From assembly GCA_003833135.1 (NCBI GenBank), contig QZLH01000284.1, forward strand, positions 1 to 64,000: 64,000 nt of DNA. Direction: 5' to 3'. Position 1 is the stretch's first letter. Every line of letters begins with the position of its first letter. This DNA comes from Oehlia diaphana (Eukaryota > Glomeromycota > Glomeromycetes > Glomerales > Glomeraceae). This document shows, in pieces, positions 1 to 11,600 of this stretch. The position numbers were made by a program, and so were the translations under genes. The notes beneath the pieces are model-generated. The model ran no database searches. It had not been told where the DNA came from and saw only the letters and a list, made by a program, of their open reading frames with translations.

Positions 1-2704
1 TTTATTCACATCAGCTGACATTGATCTATTATTTTTGTGCACCTGGTGATTTGTACTTACACGATAAAGTTGGTTTTTTTGATGAAAAAGCCAAATTCCA
101 GAAATTGGCGCATATGTATCATAGTATAGGAATATTTGAGAAATCAGATATCAGATCTAGAATAAAATTTAAACTGTATTTACTTTAGTTAAAATCTTTT
201 CAGTAACTCTATAGAATTTTTTATCATAAATATTAATTTGGGACAAGACAAACAACAAATTTATGTGAGTGAAAATATTTTGTATTTTGTATCTAAAATT
301 AATAAAATCAATACCAATCTGGCTACATTCAAAGAATGTGGAGTTCAGTTTCTCCTTTAACTGTTAAGCCTTGCTGGTTCTAAATAGAGGTGCGATCCGA
401 TCAACCGTCCGATCCGGCAAAGAACAATTACCCGGATAAAGAAAAGTCAATCTTCGGATGATCATGTCGGTGGCGGTATTAAATTTGGATTAACAAAGTT
501 ACTGTATGTACAGTATATTATTTATATACAAATGTTGTGTCAATACTCAATAATAATTGCTTAAAAAGAATTCATTTATTTTAATGATTACATTAATTTC
601 ACACTAGACAAGCTTCATAAACCGATGCCGGTGAAATTTAATTTTTAAAACATAAAGTAACAAAGCCAGAAGCGGAAGCAGAAGGTAATGAAAAAGTACA
701 ATTGATTTAGGACTATGACGTTATGGTTATAGTAGAAGTACAACAATAAAGTAATTTTATTATATTAAATAATTCTTCCTAAGTGAGCGTTCCTGTTCTA
801 GTTGAGGAACATTAAAAAAATTTCGCCCACTTTATCGTACCGAATTTTATCGTAATATAAAGTAATAAATAAAATATTTGCTAACTGGCAAAGAGCTAGA
901 AATAAAGGTTGCAATTAAAATGTAGAACATAAATAACTAAAAAAAATTGGAAATAGAGTTTAAGCCATTTATTTCAGATTAACGTAGTATAGGGAATAGA
1001 TATAGTTGGTAAATTTAAATTAAAAGATGATAATGGACAATGTTAATAAATGCATTTAAAAATGAAGTAATTAAAGAAAATGGAAAGATTGGTATATTTG
1101 TGATAAGAAAAAACAATTATCGTTATTTCTGAATATGTTGAATTGTTAAATAGTCAAGTTACGATTTTGATATTATTAATTGATGAGTTAAATAAAGAAC
1201 TAGAAGAAAGATTATGGAGTTTAAAGAATAACAAAGGATTAATGGTTAAAATAGAAAAAGAAGAAAACATTGATAAAGAAATAATAGTTCGCGAAATAGG
1301 AGAAAGAGTGGAAATAATTGATGATAAAAAGATTTAATAGAAAAAATTAATAAGTTTGATACAAGTATTGAATAAATAAAATAAAATTATATATGTATCT
1401 TGTGACAATTTAGGAAAATTGATGTTATTATTGGGAGAAATACGAAAGTATAAAAAAGAAAAAATGGATAGACTTATTGGTTCTTTTTTATATTAAATTA
1501 GATAATATTTTTTTTTTTTATTTTAATACATTTGAAAAATAAATGATATAACCTATCATTTTGATTGCGGCAGGACCTTCAGCACCGCCACCACTACCCG
1601 GTCCTTATAAAGATTATATTAACAAATGTTGTGTAGCCTATCATGCTTGTATAAACGGCATAAATTCTACTTCTACATGAAAATGAATTAAAACAATGTA
1701 ATATCAATTGCAGCTTGAGAAGTTGCTTAGATTTAATCTTTCATTTTAATTGCAATACAGAAATGTCAGGTCCACAAAAAGGCCCAAGTTCGCAAGATCC
1801 AAGCCCATAAAAAGACCCAGGTTCACAACAAGATTCAGGTTCACAATAAGGTTTAGATCCACCATAAGGAAACAATGTCAAGACTCAAGAGATAACAACG
1901 TCAGCAAACAACAATGTGATCCAACACTTCCGCACAAATTTTTATGCCTGAAAAATCCTTATACTAATTGACAACAATAATAAATCTTTTTTTATCTTTT
2001 TCTTCAAATATTAAAAATTATTAAATATAATAAGCGCACTAACAGATTTAGAACACTAGCCCCTATTAATTGCCCGGAGCAGGGCGGAGGTCTTTTACAT
2101 TCTACATGTCTGTCCCACACGTGACTCATATACACGTGACCATATATAATAATGCATGCTTATTGATTTAAGATTCATTAATAATAAACGAAAAAACATA
2201 ATAAATGAAAAAATATAACTTATATCTTGTGTAATTTAGGTCCGTGCTCTTAATGAAGTGCTTTATAAGCCATTTTCGTTTGAAAGACTTCAACGCATTA
2301 AAAAATGTAGGAGGTTACGAGTGTGATTGTCTGAAGAAAATTGATGATTTTAACGAAATTTTATTATAACAAATAGTTTAACGTTACATATTACTTAATT
2401 TCGATACTTAATTTATAATTAGTTAAATAACTTATCAATGAAAAACTCTAATTGAGTTTGACAATAAAGATTATGTTTATAAATCGTTGCAATATATAAC
2501 ACTAATAAAATTTCACTTTGGAAAAACGTGCAGCGTGACGCCCGCTTCGGACATTTAACGGTCACCGTTTACCTAGTGTTATAAAATAAATTCTTTAGGT
2601 AAACTTACAAATTTCTATATAGGGAGTATGGGATGAAAAAATAATTGAAAAAAGAGTTTAGTAAAGTTTTCCACGTGTCCATATGAAGATTTTAATCTCG
2701 TATT
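1..2704. other. Gene-poor AT-rich region with decayed repeats
   Basis: No convincing gene is visible. Short open frames are interrupted by many stops. Around 1763-1865 there is a short repetitive stretch which in one frame reads as a Gly/Pro/Ser/Gln-rich peptide (GPQ, PSSQ and PGSQQ units) broken by stop codons, so it is probably a relic of a low-complexity coding sequence or minisatellite. A charged Lys/Glu-rich frame near 1143-1337 may also be a decayed coding fragment. I see no RNA gene. Confidence 0.5.
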
Positions 2705-3065
2705 ATGCACTTTATCGATCAGTTATCATCTTTCACATCTTTTATTATTTTTCGATCAATTTTTAGTTGGAACCTCTGTATTATTATAGAAAAAAAATTT
2801 TCAAGATTTTATAAAATTCTCTGTCCAAAAGTCGAAATTGCGAACCAATGTTTAATAAAGTACAATCGGTATGTTTTTATAAAGAAAAAAATTTAACCGT
2901 ATTTGTAATTAATCTCCCATTTCTCGTTAAATTTATAGAAAAAAGTTAAACCTAATGGAATATCATATTCTTCTAACATGAAAAAATATATTTAAAATTA
3001 TTTTTGATAATGGAACAAATATCTAACTAGTCATGATTTCTGTAGTCTATTTAGTTAATTATATG

Positions 3066-3262
3066 GACAAAAACTCACAAATTATCCCGAACTCAAAATC
3101 CCGAAATCCAAAGTCCCGACATTCAAAATCCCGACAGGTACAAGATCCGAAAATTGACCCACATTAAGCTTTAATGCTGCCCGAAAGTCGCTCTGTAAGA
3201 TTTTGACCTGTCACCTGTCGGGATTTTGGATTTCAGGATTTTGAGTTTCGGAATTTTGGGCG
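3066..3262. mobile_element. MITE-like inverted-repeat element with CCCGAAATCC motifs
   Basis: About 50 bp at 3086-3140 is closely matched, in inverse orientation, by 3203-3258. Both arms carry repeated AAAATCCCGA / AAATCCAAA(G/A)TCCCGAC units and end in a CCCGACAGGT block facing the middle. The whole unit is about 200 bp with no coding capacity, typical of a short non-autonomous DNA transposon. I could not identify a clean target-site duplication, so the superfamily is unknown. Confidence 0.6.
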
Positions 3263-3604
3263 GCACCCTGGCACAGTACGTAATGCAATAAGCATATTTA
3301 AAATCACCATGAAGAAATAAACAAATAAAGAAATTTGAACTGAACCAAATGTCAGTTGCATGTCTAATTGCATTGCTAGGTTGAAAAACAGTATCTTTAT
3401 ATGAAACAAAGTCATTTCCATGGTAAAAAGAATCCTCAATAGTTGTTGGTACATCAATAAAAAAAAATAACTGAAGAAGTAAGGGACAATATTGTAAAGA
3501 CCCTCTCCGATTGGAACTTTATGCTTATCATCTGCTGCAATAAAACAAATATAATCATGATAAAGAATGGCAAATTCACGCAAATAACGCACAATAGTGT
3601 GCAT
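3233..3604 (-). pseudogene. Transposon-derived ORF fragment
   Basis: An open frame of about 120 residues with an internal motif ADDKHKVPIGEG. From recollection this resembles a motif in transposon-encoded ORFs of glomeromycete genomes; I have not searched it. The frame has no clear start context, its N-terminal coding region at 3233 overlaps an inverted-repeat element, and similar coding signal does not continue cleanly on either side. I read it as a broken transposon gene, not a host gene. The function is not identified. Confidence 0.3.
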
Positions 3605-4505
3605 CTGGATGATCTTTACGTAATTGTCTAGCTTGAATTTGATATTTAATATTGAACTGACCAGTATAAAGTAGAAGCAGGATTAGTTGGCCAAAATTGG
3701 AGGCGAATCCATTCAATAGATGGATTATTGATGTTAATGGTACATCATAATAATTTCACGAAGATCATGTATACAAAAAAAATTTCTTGTTGCTGTCTAT
3801 CATCAACTGCAGGTGTATTCTACAGGCAAATAAAAAATATTTGCTTACTTATTTAAATAAAAATCTAAATAGAATATATTTCACTTAGTTTAAATATCTA
3901 CTTCGTTAAATATGCTCCCATTTCATCCCAGAAAACATCAACCTTTTTTCTTTAAATCCATTACTAATTTCATTATTTATTGTAGAGGCATCTCCAGTTA
4001 AGTCAAAATATAAAGTTCGAAGTACAGCTGGTGTAACCTTTTATAAATAGAATACCTGAAGGAAGTTGCATTAGTTTCGCCTATTATAAAATTTAATTCT
4101 CACACTAGTGATGCTTATATAAAAAATCTCACTTTTTTTAAAGCATTTTTGCGCATCTGTTGTGTCTAATATTTTGGTTAATTTTCATTAATTGCTGCTA
4201 TTACACGCGCATTTTCTGTTTCTGATCGATGGTCACTTCTTGAACAAATTTTTAGATGTAATTGTATTTTTGTATTACATCATGTGACGTATATTCATCA
4301 AGATCAAAAATCTTTTTCAAATAAAAAATCTGAGAGTTCTCCATATTTGGTATGAAGCTATTAGATGCTTCAATTGAGACATCACTATTATGTATTGTAT
4401 TCATTTTTTGATTAACCTCTCATAAATAAATGATATGCTTGTTTAATATTTACAATACTTGAATAAATAAAATCCATCCATTGCTCAAGGCTGTTCAATA
4501 GACAA

Positions 4506-4513
4506 TTCTAATG
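4506..4513. repeat. Left target-site duplication TTCTAATG of the hAT-type element
   Basis: This is identical to the 8 bases at 5728-5735 directly after the right inverted repeat. The perfect match suggests a comparatively recent insertion. Confidence 0.88.
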
Positions 4514-5727
4514 TAAAGATGGTCATCAGTCCTAAAAGACCATGGTCTCGCGGTCCTACATCTTAAAAAGATGGACCAGTCCGTCTTGGTGTAGGACCAC
4601 AGTCTTTCGGTCCTGTAACACGTACAATAAGACTGACAGTCTTTTTAAGGACTGCAGTCTTTTAAGACTGATCAGTCTTTTTTCTTTTTTCTGCAAATAA
4701 AAAATTTTTTCTATACTTTACTAGGAACAGTCTTCCTTTATAAATGAACACTAATTGTATAAATTTATAGGAACCATTCCAGACGTATATTATAAGCAAA
4801 TAACATGTATAAAGACGGATTTATTATACTTTATTAACGTTAATTTTCTTTTTCTCCTTGGAGACAGGGAGACAGTCTTTTCTAGAAATAAGGCGAAGTT
4901 TCAATATGCATGTAATAGCTTATATATAAAGACCGATACAAAGACCAGGTCAGTCTCAGGACCGGTCCTACTGCGCCAAGAAAAAATGAAAGACCGCGGT
5001 CTGGTCCTACAAGTCCTGGGACCGACCGGTGTAATACCTAAGCCCGTGATAAATCACGTTGCCACCTTAGATATTAACAAAATCTCCCTTTATTAATAAT
5101 ATAAATAAATACATAATATGCTTGGTTTAACAATATAAATAAAACATTAGTACAAAAATTTGTAAAGTATATTAATTTATTCGTTCTTTAATAATTTTAA
5201 TTCCTCATTTTTCAAGTTATTCTTTTGGGGAAGTCACATTTTGCTTCCTTTTATAATTGTTTATGTGTAACCTTGTAGATCTAAATACTGCGTAAAATTT
5301 TGATCCTCAAACTGTCCTTAAAACATTTTCATTTTCAATATCACAACTTTCAACAAATATTATAATAGTTTTAACAAATAATTTACCCGATATTTGATTT
5401 TTCATAAAATAATTTCCAACATTCATAACATTTCACAACTTTGTTTCCTTGAAATTTACCCCTTATTCGTGAAACTTTAGAATATTCTATTGATTTTGTG
5501 ATCTACTGTAATACATACATCATCCATCTGATTCAAATGATTTACTAGTTTAACGTCATTTCGGACGCACGTGATAAAATAAATTAAACTAAATTAAATA
5601 AAATAAAATTTATACAGTAAATTTAAATATAAAACTGCGCCACATAATTAATAAATTTACTATGTATACTACGGCATTACACCGGTCCAGGAATGAGTAG
5701 GACCGGTAGGACCAATGACCATCTTTA
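4514..5727. mobile_element. hAT-type non-autonomous DNA transposon with intact ends
   Basis: The ends are perfect 13-bp inverted repeats: TAAAGATGGTCAT at 4514-4526 and its reverse complement at 5715-5727. They are flanked by a perfect 8-bp direct duplication TTCTAATG at 4506-4513 and 5728-5735. An 8-bp duplication and a terminus fitting YARNG are hallmarks of the hAT superfamily. Subterminal regions are dense in GGTCCTAC, AGTCTT and GGACCGGT motifs in both orientations (about 4528-4690, 4860-5045, 5685-5712), as expected for transposase-binding repeats. No transposase is encoded; the 113-residue open frame at 4755-5096 reads through subterminal repeats and is not convincing as a gene. Confidence 0.88.
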
Positions 5728-5735
5728 TTCTAATG

Positions 5736-8609
5736 ATTTTACCAGTTGCTCAAGTTCTTCATGTGAGAGCTGCTCCTTTTTATGATGTCTAGTGAAATAA
5801 AATTTATTATAACTTTCATTATGTTGATATTGCTCTAATTTTAATGACATTCTGTTGAATCACCTGATTTCTAGAACTACTTTCACCATTATCTTCCTCC
5901 AGTTGAATAATGAATCTTATATGTTTTAATTCTAACTCTGACGTTAAAGAAAGTTCATCATATAACCTTTCTTCGACATAAATCCATTCACTGAAAAATT
6001 AGTAACGCGTCAAAAAAAATCAAATTGCGTGAAAGTAAATTCATTTTATGTATTACGATAAAGAATATTAAGACTGAATGTTTTAATTCACCTAAATACT
6101 AAAAGTTATTTTTTACTAAAAAAAATCATGTAATCTTATGTAAACAATCATTTTTTCATAGCACAAAAATAATAGTTTCGCATTTTTTTGTCTCATATAA
6201 TAAAGTCACTGATATATATGCACAGCCTGCTCAGCCTCAGTATCGACAACAAAAAATAATGAAGGCCGATTATATGTTCACTAGAGGAAAGTAAACTATT
6301 AATTAGCACATTACGGGACTGTTAGTCGCGAACTGATAGTTCGCTGTAGTTTAAGAATGTCTTTAGCTTTCTGTTGTAGCATAATTCGGGACTATTAGTC
6401 GTCTGCGGTGTTGAACTGTTGGTTCACTACAGATCCCATGGTAAATAATATTTCTCATATGTATGGAATGATTTTTAAAGTTTGATTTGCTGTGAAATTT
6501 TGTAAGGATCTGAAGAAAATAAACCCTTTAACTGGCACAAATAAAAAGCAAAGAGACTATACGACTAGTTAAGATCAAGGTACCGTTTTTATTAATTATT
6601 TATATTTTTTGAAATTCACTAACCCTTGTTTTCTGATGCAGTCAAAAAATTTGCAAGAACATACCGCTACAGTGGCGGAATTCCATAAGGATATCGCTAA
6701 GAACTCACCATTATTGATCATAAAAGGGAAAAACGTCTCTCAGATAAAGATGTGGAACAAGAAGAATATGATATGAAGCTGAAACCTGCTGAGGTCCGAT
6801 ATCCTAAACTTTATCACTAACTTTATGGTTGTAATTAATACATTTTTTAAATACAGAACTTCAAGAAATGTTTATTATTCAGATTAAGAAGAAAAAGCTT
6901 CTCAATTTTAATAATGTTACATTTGATGAATGGACTAACACATATGTCAGTGACATTTTACTAAAAATGACTAAAAAATTGAACAAGTAAACCAATCAAA
7001 AAAAAATAGATGGAAAGATTCTCAACGTCATAACGTAATTATATTTGTGAATATGATTACAATTTATATCTTATCCACTTATATACATACAATAATCGAT
7101 CTGTCATCAGAATTCAATGAAGGAATGTATTCGTGGTTTGGAGAAATTGGGAAGACTTGAAAACGAAAGTTTCGGAATATAAATTCGAAGTAAAAAAATT
7201 CGAAGGTGACACTTATTCGATATCATTAAGACAGAATAGATTTGTAAAAGACATGTTGCGCACTGTACCCGTAACACTAAACTACATTTACTCTTAAAAT
7301 CTTAAATGTTTAGTCATACCATTATTTGGAAGCTCGTACCTGTCTATTGAAAAAAATCTCATTTATGACAAGCATCGACAAGTTTTAAAAATTTATACTA
7401 TAGAAGAAATACCTTTCAAACTCGGAGATATCCAAAGGAATAAATTAATACCTACAAACATGAAAGGAGAAATAAAGTTTCCTCTAGAAAAAAGATAATA
7501 ATTAATATCGTGTTTCAACGAATCTGTTCAAACAGCATGTAAAAGTGCTGGCTATACTATACACCTAACGCCAACTACTAGAATATTAATCCTCATTTTT
7601 TGTATGACCTAACTTATAAAATATACATTTTATTTTAAGAACAAATTAAATGTTTATTTGTTTTTACCGCTTGCTTTATGAATACTCAATTAATGGATTT
7701 CTCGACGGTTTTACCGTCTATTAATAATTTATTCGTATGAAAAGTGATTACAGTCAAAAGTATAACGGTCAAGCTGGGGCACCAGTTTCTTTTCAATTTG
7801 CCTAAATTCCAAACTGGGAAAATGGTAAAATTTAGGGTAAACCTGTGTTGATTTTATTGAAACAATGGTTCCTATTCGGTATACTTTTGATTAAAATACT
7901 TGTGTATTTTTGTGGTATACATTTTCTAGTTGAATATATATGTTGTAGTATAAATATATATTTTATATAACTTTCAGATTATAGACTCTTGATAGACTCT
8001 TGCATAAACTTTTGGATGTAGTACAGCAAATAATATAGATAATTCGACAAAAATTAATAAAAAAAAAAATGATTAATGCGGTTTTGGTGAATTAATGTTA
8101 CGTAATTTTTAGTGGTCGTACGATTGACCGTATTTGACTAGTCAGTTGTACGTATACTTTTTTTCTTACTTTAGGTGTCGCATTATTTTCGAGCCTAAAT
8201 GTTATTGAACTCGCTAGAAAGAACCGACGTATCGTGTTGCTGGAAATTTTTTCAGATATATGCGCATTTCCTTTTGTACCTCTTAAACCATCTTCTATTA
8301 ACATTTTCAACATTTTCTTACTCTTTTAAGTACTACATTCTGATTTCCAGATCACGCCTAAAATAAATAAACATCATTATTTTTTATGGTGAGCTGTTAA
8401 TTCTTCACTAATTCCAACGTCTTTATTAGAAAATTAAATAATTCTTTAATGCCTATTTTTATGAACTTGTATATAATAAGGCCGCCTTAGAACAATCGTC
8501 CACTGATAAAGAGAAAAAAGAAAAGAAAAAGAATATATACTGTATGTAATCATGTAATCATCAATTATCTATAAAAATATTTCGTGACAAAATTCGAATA
8601 AACTATTTA
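5736..8609. other. Intergenic region with decayed transposon sequence
   Basis: No intact gene is seen. A roughly 73-bp imperfect tandem duplication lies at about 6304-6437. Around 6620-7500 short frames such as a charged KKKKLLNFNN stretch look like remnants of a spliced transposon gene but are interrupted. A 71-residue open frame on the minus strand at 8098-8313 has no recognisable domain. The sequence around 8478-8492 (AAGGCCGCCTT) recurs in inverse orientation near 26562-26574, suggesting a dispersed repeat. Confidence 0.4.
6304..6437. repeat. Imperfect 73-bp tandem duplication with small hairpins
   Basis: The unit beginning near 6304 (AGCACATTACGGGACTGTTA) recurs near 6377 (AGCATAATTCGGGACTATTA). 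Each copy is followed by a small palindrome: a 7-bp stem, GCGAACT-GAT-AGTTCGC, in the first copy and a weaker one in the second. No coding sequence is associated. Confidence 0.6.
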
Positions 8610-11600
8610 TTATTCTGGATGTTCACAATTAAACCGATGTCCGTCGTCATTTTGATCAAGAGGAGCGTGAAAAAGTGGCAATTCACAATATGATGGATTA
8701 TTTGCTCCTTGATGCGTTTCATTGGAGCATACATAGAAGCACTTTGTAAACTCTTCTCGTTCTTGAACAGAATAAGGATCTAATTTTAAATAAACATTAA
8801 TTATATTAATACAAGCATAGTACATAAACTAAATAATTTAATGTTTACCTTTGAAGCCTGTTCGCTCCCATAAAAGTTTGTGAGAGATGAAATCTTTCGG
8901 TTTATCAAGGTTAATTTGCTCTAATTATTATTAAATAATGAATTTCGTTTAAAAGGAAAAGGAAGAGATTTATAATTTACCATCAACGTGTTTTATATCA
9001 TGTCTTTGATTTCCTGATTGACAACTTTCTTCATTTTTACTTTCTTCATTCCTATAATAATCAGTATGGCGATGTCTGCCTAAATCTTTACAACGCTAAT
9101 ATAGAGAAAAGAATTATTATCATAACATAATCAAATGTTTAATAAGAACATAAAAATTTCTTTGTTATATACTTTACCAAATTGCAAAGAATAAATCGTT
9201 GATCTTTCAATTTACGTCTAGTGATTAAATACATTTATCTTTATTTTAATAAAAGAATAACATATTCAGTATGTTCATAATTTTTCTTCTAATATTATAC
9301 CTCGTAAAATCAAACTCATTATCATCGTCAATGATCATATTTCCATGTTTCGTGTCATGACTTTGTGTATGACCATAAGGTAATGTACACTAAAAAAAAG
9401 TTTAAAATAAATAATAAAATTAAATAATGATTTTGTTAAATACATACGTAATATTCACAGAATGGACATTTCTTATCGCAATAATGAAACCCGTTATCTT
9501 GATGCATGTGTTTTCCTGTATGTTCAAATTCATATGGAGGAATTTTTTTACTGCATCTTAATTTTTCTTCCTTCTGAATGCACTATTAATAATTTATAAA
9601 TTATATTCGAAGTTAATATACATATATATTTTCATCGAATCAATTTAAAACAAAACTTTTATATGTACTTTTGTAAATGCAATTTGTCGCTTTGGTTCAG
9701 TTACTATGTTACATATACCATCATCTTCGCAATTTTCTTGGCACGGATGTTCATTTCTTATTAAAGTATATAATAGATTAAAATAAAAATATATCGATAT
9801 ATACAAAAAAACCAGAAAGTCATCATAATACGTACCCGCAAAAATGACTAACTTCTAAATCATCATAGGAATGAAAATGTTTGTTACTTATACATTTTTT
9901 CTGGCAATTCGGAATTGGGCATTGAATTGGGCAAGTCTTATTTTCACAACTGTGTGATTCATGAGGCTCTTCACTTGGTTTAACACATTTATTCGGGCAT
10001 TGATAATCTCCCTTCTCAGTATATGTCGACAATGAACAATCTTCTCCACAATAATGAATTGTTGATTGACATAAATGTTCCCTGTCATCATGTCCAATTT
10101 CCTTTGAACAAACTTTTTGACAATTACGCTTGTCATTAAGACTACATGGTTTACCACATAAATGGCTTATTTTATCACAAGCATGTTTTCCTTCGTGACC
10201 AGCTTTGTGACTGCATTTCAGGATTAAATTGTCGTTATGGGCTTCAGTAAAGTGACAAAAAGAATGACACTTGTGATCGGTTAAACAGTCATGATCTTCT
10301 TGGTGATCCCGATTTTTGACACATTTCAAGCCACATTGATGACATGTTAATCCACACAAGGTCCATAGGAGTGTGAGCTTGCTTAATTCTTGCTCCATCG
10401 CATACTTTCCATTAACAACATCACTATTATCTTGTGGAAATTTAGCAGTATTTTGCATATACCAATTTTGAACACGTAAAACGCGACGTTTAATAATATA
10501 TTTAAAGAATTTTTCAAAGTTAGCAAACCACTCTCTATCATTCGATGATTCTTTTCGCGGTTGTACGTGATCTTCAAAATAACATCTTAAATCTTCAGAA
10601 AGTCGTTCAAAAGACTCATGTTCGTCATATAACTGGATATCAGAATCTGGTAATATTATAGTAGATCCTTCGTAGCCACTTAAAATATCGGATAAGATGA
10701 CTATTTGATCATCAATTAGTTCTCCAGAATCACGATTCTTATTAAAATAATAAAATAAAATATATTGAGAATTTCATCAAGTTTAAATGTTTCGTATATA
10801 TAAGTAAAAAGTATTTTACCACAAGGTGTTCAATAATAGGAATTTCCTGTTCTAAACCATAGGAAACAGCGGTTGGGAGTAACATTGTTAATGTTGCAAC
10901 ACGAATTTGTATGAACGTTTTTTCTAATGAAGTCCAGTCACATATCTAAAAATTAAAAAATAAAAAATCAATTTGATTTTTTTAATAATTTTACGTCATA
11001 AATAAATATAATACCTTTAACTTAGCCATGATTATTTTTATATTTTGTAAGAAATTATTAGCATCCTCATGTATGACTTCTTGTCTAACTAACTTTTTAC
11101 TAATATTGAATAAGGTCTTAGACCATCCAGCATCATCAAACTTTGGCCAAGAAACGATGTCTATTCTTCCTTTGTACATTCTTGAAATAAAGTTGTCTTT
11201 TCCTTCCTAAAAATATTAACAAATCAATAGGTGCAAAAAACAAAATCTTCGAAAATAAATATTATTACCTCCGAAACTAATTGAGATATTTTTGATCTAA
11301 ATTCTTTAACAATAACTTCCTCTTCGGTTTTAGAAACATCTTTTAAAATAATACAAAGTTTTGCCTAAAAAATATAAAGTTTCTTTTTCAATGGTATATT
11401 TGACCGATTTTATACGAAAATTGTAAAATGAAAGTACCTGAAGGATTTCTGAATCTGTCTCAAATAACCTTGCACCATCTTGAAATTTTTTAGCCATTGA
11501 CAACATATCTCTTGATTGATTCTATTTCGAAAGTTAATATTAGTAAAATATATATAAAAAAAAGAAATAAGTAAATTATTAACCTTAAAGAGAATAAGAT

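Noticed and set aside
4755..5096. 113-residue open frame inside the hAT-type element
   Set aside because: It reads through subterminal repeats, has no transposase motif and no supporting codon pattern.
9888..10157. 89-residue open frame overlapping the Cys/His-rich exon
   Set aside because: It is in another frame of the same exon; the Cys/His-rich frame is the one that joins neighbouring exons in phase.
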